64,000 nt of DNA from Providencia huaxiensis (GTDB taxonomy: Bacteria > Pseudomonadota > Gammaproteobacteria > Enterobacterales > Enterobacteriaceae), in contig NZ_CP031123.2 in the NCBI RefSeq assembly GCF_002843235.3, positions 3,348,001 through 3,412,000 of the forward strand. Reading direction: 5' to 3'. Made by a program: the position numbers and the translations under genes. Positions 60,424 through 64,000 of the stretch are shown one piece after another. Under the pieces are notes generated by a model. It was not told the DNA's origin. It did no database searches and saw nothing but the letters and a program-made list of their open reading frames with translations. The stretch's first letter is position 1. Every line of letters begins with the position of its first letter.

Positions 60424-61761
60424 TTAGCCAGCTGCTTTTACGGCATCAGCAATGCGGTTTGCCATTGCAGTCACATCAGCTTCGTTTTCACCTTCAACCA
60501 TGACACGGATTAACGGTTCTGTTCCTGATTTTCTCAGTAACACACGGCCTTTTCCTGATAATTGTTTTTCAACTTCTTCGTTCGCAGCAACTACCGCATC
60601 ACTCTGTAGTGGATCGTGTTGGCCTTTGAAACGAACATTAACTAGCACTTGAGGCAATAATTTCATACCACTACATAAGTCGTGTAGGCTCATGTGGTTA
60701 CGTACCATTGCACTTAATACTTGCAAGCCCGCTACAATCCCGTCACCAGTAGTCGTTTTATCTAATAAAATCACGTGACCTGAGTTTTCAGCCCCCATGC
60801 GCCAGCCTTTTTCCTGTAATTTTTCGAGCACATAACGGTCGCCCACTTTTGCACGCTCAAAAGGGATCCCTAGCTGTTTTAGGGCGATTTCTAACCCCAT
60901 ATTACTCATCAAGGTTCCGATAACGCCACCTTTAAGCTGACCTTGGCGTAGCGCTTCGCGAGCAATAATAAAGAGAATTTGGTCACCATCAACTTTTTCA
61001 CCGAGGTGGTCGACCATAATAATACGGTCACCGTCACCATCAAATGCTAAACCGACGTGGGCTTTTTCTTCTAATACTTTTTGTTGTAGCTGACGAACAT
61101 CCGTTGCACCACATTCTTCATTGATGTTGATCCCGTTCGGATCGCAACCAATAGTGATGACTTCAGCCCCTAATTCACGAAACACATTTGGTGCGATGTG
61201 ATAAGTAGCCCCGTTAGCACAGTCAATGACGATTTTTAAGCTAGACAGGCTTTGTTCGCTTGGGAACGTTCCTTTACAGAACTCAATATAGCGGCCTGCA
61301 GCATCGACTATGCGGTTTGCACGACCTAACTCTGCTGACTCAACGCAGGTAATCGGCTTTTCCATTTCAGCTTCAATGGCTTCTTCTACTTCATCAGGCA
61401 GCTTAGTTCCATCAATTGAGAAGAATTTGATCCCATTATCATAATAAGGGTTATGAGATGCGGAAATCACAATCCCCGCTTCTGCACGGAAAGTGCGTGT
61501 TAAATAAGCGACTGCAGGGGTTGGCATTGGGCCTGTGAAAGATGCAGATAGACCTGCAGCTGCTAAGCCTGCTTCTAAAGAGGATTCCAACATATAGCCA
61601 GAAATACGCGTATCTTTACCAATAATAATTTTACGTGAGCCATGACGTGCAAGGACCTTCCCTGCCGCCCAACCTAATTTTAAAACAAAATCAGGGGTAA
61701 TTGGGCTATCGCCCACTTTGCCACGAATACCATCAGTACCAAAATATTTACGGTCGCTCAT
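60424..61761 (-). CDS. glmM: phosphoglucosamine mutase
   Basis: GlmM converts glucosamine 6-phosphate to glucosamine 1-phosphate for UDP-GlcNAc synthesis. It has 445 residues, with the phosphoserine S102 in SASHNP, the metal loop DGDGDR (about 241-246) and the phosphate-binding [12 protein letters not shown] near the end. It follows folP by 4 bases. Confidence 0.97.
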   Translation of the reverse strand: MSDRKYFGTDGIRGKVGDSPITPDFVLKLGWAAGKVLARHGSRKIIIGKDTRISGYMLESSLEAGLAAAGLSASFTGPMPTPAVAYLTRTFRAEAGIVISASHNPYYDNGIKFFSIDGTKLPDEVEEAIEAEMEKPITCVESAELGRANRIVDAAGRYIEFCKGTFPSEQSLSSLKIVIDCANGATYHIAPNVFRELGAEVITIGCDPNGININEECGATDVRQLQQKVLEEKAHVGLAFDGDGDRIIMVDHLGEKVDGDQILFIIAREALRQGQLKGGVIGTLMSNMGLEIALKQLGIPFERAKVGDRYVLEKLQEKGWRMGAENSGHVILLDKTTTGDGIVAGLQVLSAMVRNHMSLHDLCSGMKLLPQVLVNVRFKGQHDPLQSDAVVAANEEVEKQLSGKGRVLLRKSGTEPLIRVMVEGENEADVTAMANRIADAVKAAG

Positions 61762-61765
61762 ACGC

Positions 61766-62602
61766 TTATTTTTCCTTTTCTGACAGAGTCATCTGTACCA
61801 CTTGCATCGCTTGCACGGTTTCTTTGACATCATGAACTCGAATGATGTGTGCCCCTTGCATCGCAGCAATCACTGCACAAGTTAGGCTGCCTGCGAGGCG
61901 TTCTTGTGGTGGAACATTCAATAATTGTCCAATCATAGATTTACGTGACATCCCTGCCAATAGCGGTAGTCCGAAATTATGAAATTGTTCTAAGTTTGCC
62001 AATAACTGGTAATTATGCGACAAGTTTTTGCCAAAGCCAAAGCCTGGATCAAGGATAATTTGCTGTCTATCAATCCCGGCCGTCACGCATCGGGTGATTT
62101 CAGCGTTAAGATAGTCTTTTACTTCACGCACCACGTTTTCATAATTCGGTGCTTCTTGCATCGTTCTTGGCTGACCTTGCATATGCATAATACACACGGG
62201 TAAACCTGTTTTCGCAGCGACTTCTAATGCATCCGGCTCATGAAGCGAGCGAATATCATTGATGATATGCATACCTGCATTTGCGGCTTCTGCCATGACT
62301 TGTGCTTTAGATGTATCGACTGAAACCCACACATCAAAACGTTGCGCTATCGCTTCAACCACAGGGATAACTCTATCAAGTTCCTCATTCACAGAGACTT
62401 CGGCAGCGCCAGGACGGGTTGATTCACCTCCAATATCAATGATAGCCGCACCGTGTTGAACCATTTTGGCCACATGTTCAAGCGCATCCTGATAACGATT
62501 ATGAGTGCCACCATCTGAAAATGAATCAGGAGTAACATTCAAAATCCCCATCACCTTAGGTGTTGATAAGTCAAGGACACTGCCTCTCGCTTTGATCTGC
62601 AT
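61766..62602 (-). CDS. folP: dihydropteroate synthase
   Basis: FolP joins p-aminobenzoate to the pterin in folate synthesis and is the sulfonamide target. It has 278 residues. [14 protein letters not shown] near the start, [11 protein letters not shown] and DPGFGFGK are the signatures. It is separated from ftsH by a terminator but close enough for read-through. Confidence 0.97.
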   Translation of the reverse strand: MQIKARGSVLDLSTPKVMGILNVTPDSFSDGGTHNRYQDALEHVAKMVQHGAAIIDIGGESTRPGAAEVSVNEELDRVIPVVEAIAQRFDVWVSVDTSKAQVMAEAANAGMHIINDIRSLHEPDALEVAAKTGLPVCIMHMQGQPRTMQEAPNYENVVREVKDYLNAEITRCVTAGIDRQQIILDPGFGFGKNLSHNYQLLANLEQFHNFGLPLLAGMSRKSMIGQLLNVPPQERLAGSLTCAVIAAMQGAHIIRVHDVKETVQAMQVVQMTLSEKEK

Positions 62603-62619
62603 TGTTATTTTTCCTTAAC

Positions 62620-62646
62620 GAAAAAAACCCCAGCGAACTGGGGTCT
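62620..62646 (-). terminator. terminator of ftsH
   Basis: ACCCCAG and CTGGGGT form a 7-bp stem with a CGAA loop; seven T residues follow on the minus strand. Confidence 0.92.
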
Positions 62647-62668
62647 TCGTATTTTATTTCACGACCGC

Positions 62669-64000
62669 TTATTGTGGCTTGCTGTCGTTATTGTCTGATG
62701 GGTTTGATTCATCAGCATTATTACTATTATCTGTATGACTATTATCTGTCTTACTTGGTTCTTCAGTACTGTTTTTCGGTTCTTCAGATTGAGGTTTTTC
62801 AGCTGCGTTTGCTGCACCTTTACCAAATGTACCTGTCACATTACTGACTTTTTTATCTTCATCCCAACCTGCAGGCTCACGAACTGGACGACGATTCATT
62901 AAATCATCAATCATTGGCATATCGATAGTTTCATATTTCAGCAATGCATCTTTCGTTGCATGCAGAATATCGATATTGTCTTCCAGTGTTTTGTAAGCCA
63001 GTTGGTAGCAATGGTCTAAAATTTTCTTAATTTCTTCATCAACAATACGTGCTGTTTCATCAGAAATTCCAGAACCATTACCTGAAGAACGACCTAAGAA
63101 CGCAGGGCCTTCTTCTTTCGAGTATTGCATTGGACCTAAACGGTCTGAGAAGCCCCATTGCGTTACCATGTTACGTGCAGTATTGGTTGCGAACTGAATA
63201 TCGGAAGAAGCCCCTGTAGTGACTTTTTCACGACCATAAATCAACTCTTCCGCAATACGACCCGCATAAGCTGTCGCAATCATACCTTCGAGTTTCAAGC
63301 GGCTACGGCTAACTTCATCACCTTCAGGTAAGAAGAATGCCACACCCAGCGCTTGGCCACGTGGAACAATTGTAACCTTGTGAACAGGGTCATGCTCTGG
63401 CATTAAATGACCAATAATCATATGACCACCTTCATGGTAAGCCGTTGATTCTTTTTGCTCTTCGGTCATCATCAGAGAACGACGCTCTGCACCCATCCAA
63501 ATTTTGTCACGCGCTTTTTCGAATTCCACCATGGAAACGACACGCATATTTGCACGTGCTGCAAATAATGCGGCTTCGTTAACCAAGTTTGCCAATTCAG
63601 CACCCGAGAAACCCGGAGTTGCACGTGCAAGAATGAAAGTATCCACGCTTGGGTCGATAGGTACACGACGCATATGCACTTTCAGAATTTGTTCACGGCC
63701 ACGAACGTCTGGTAAGCCAACGACTACCTGACGGTCAAAGCGACCTGGACGTAATAAGGCAGGGTCAAGTACGTCAGCACGGTTAGTTGCTGCGATAACA
63801 ATGATACCCTCGTTACCTTCGAAACCGTCCATCTCAACCAGCATTTGGTTCAGTGTTTGTTCACGCTCATCGTGACCACCACCAAGACCTGCACCACGTT
63901 GACGACCTACCGCATCGATCTCATCAATAAAGATGATACAAGGCGCTGCTTTTTTCGCTTGTTCGAACATGTCACGAACACGAGAAGCACCCACGCCCAC
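62669..64000 (-). CDS. ftsH: ATP-dependent zinc metalloprotease FtsH (C-terminal part, cut by window edge)
   Basis: FtsH is a membrane-anchored AAA+ protease that degrades membrane and regulatory proteins such as LpxC and sigma-32. The window holds about 443 C-terminal codons; the first in-frame GTG at the edge is an internal valine, not a start. Visible are the Walker [12 protein letters not shown], the SRH region with [11 protein letters not shown], and the zinc motif HEGGH (E. coli HEAGH). The Asn/Ser/Asp-rich tail differs from E. coli. The membrane segments and Walker A lie beyond 64000. Confidence 0.97.
   Translation of the reverse strand: MGVGASRVRDMFEQAKKAAPCIIFIDEIDAVGRQRGAGLGGGHDEREQTLNQMLVEMDGFEGNEGIIVIAATNRADVLDPALLRPGRFDRQVVVGLPDVRGREQILKVHMRRVPIDPSVDTFILARATPGFSGAELANLVNEAALFAARANMRVVSMVEFEKARDKIWMGAERRSLMMTEEQKESTAYHEGGHMIIGHLMPEHDPVHKVTIVPRGQALGVAFFLPEGDEVSRSRLKLEGMIATAYAGRIAEELIYGREKVTTGASSDIQFATNTARNMVTQWGFSDRLGPMQYSKEEGPAFLGRSSGNGSGISDETARIVDEEIKKILDHCYQLAYKTLEDNIDILHATKDALLKYETIDMPMIDDLMNRRPVREPAGWDEDKKVSNVTGTFGKGAANAAEKPQSEEPKNSTEEPSKTDNSHTDNSNNADESNPSDNNDSKPQ

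Overview
The window is a stretch of enterobacterial chromosome. Protein sequences, gene order (lptF/pepA-holC-valS, rraB/argF, pyrBI-ridA, nrdDG, btsSR, deaD-nlpI-pnp-rpsO-truB-rbfA-infB-nusA-rimP-metY-leuU-secG-glmM-folP-ftsH), ERIC elements and AT-leaning intergenic DNA point to the Morganellaceae. My best guess is Providencia; this is inferred from recall, with no database search. Layout: (1) 1-6946 is housekeeping: the start of lptF, then pepA, holC, valS and a yjgM-type acetyltransferase. (2) 6947-18744 is accessory DNA. It holds an exported glycerophosphodiesterase, an operon of a PhnP-like metallo-beta-lactamase-fold hydrolase, a NupG-type transporter and a frameshifted mgtC, a LacI-type regulator fused to a solute-binding-protein domain, galE-galT without galK, and an exported NAGPA-type phosphodiester glycosidase. 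Near-palindromic sites resembling TTGATACGTATCAA and CRP-like sites recur between these genes. I read the region as one candidate catabolic system for a phosphodiester-linked galactoside. This is the most novel part of the window. (3) 18991-20599 is rraB and argF, the latter behind two ARG boxes. (4) 20647-27345 is a complete 2-aminoethylphosphonate system (phnX, phnW, phnR, phnSTUV) with two matching PhnR-type operators. (5) 27749-28877 encodes two paralogous orphan pilin-like secreted proteins. (6) 29070-34206 carries pyrL-pyrB-pyrI with its UTP attenuator, ridA, and nrdD-nrdG behind FNR, NrdR and DnaA boxes. (7) 34203-39202 carries yhbP, a DUF1471 protein, yhbQ, yhbS, ubiT, ubiU and ubiV (oxygen-independent ubiquinone synthesis). 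(8) 39242-47008 carries a dinJ/yafQ-type toxin-antitoxin pair, a HlyD/ABC-2 exporter with no ATPase gene, three tandem ERIC units butted onto btsS, btsR, and a second toxin-antitoxin pair. (9) 47162-64000 is the conserved RNA-metabolism and translation block, all on the minus strand: deaD, the tiny yrbN, nlpI, pnp, rpsO, truB, rbfA, infB, nusA, rimP, tRNA-fMet, tRNA-Leu, secG, glmM, folP and the end of ftsH. Several genes start at GTG or TTG (lptF, nrdD, the RelE-like toxin, yafQ, pnp, rimP), so their true starts differ from the longest or first-ATG reading.
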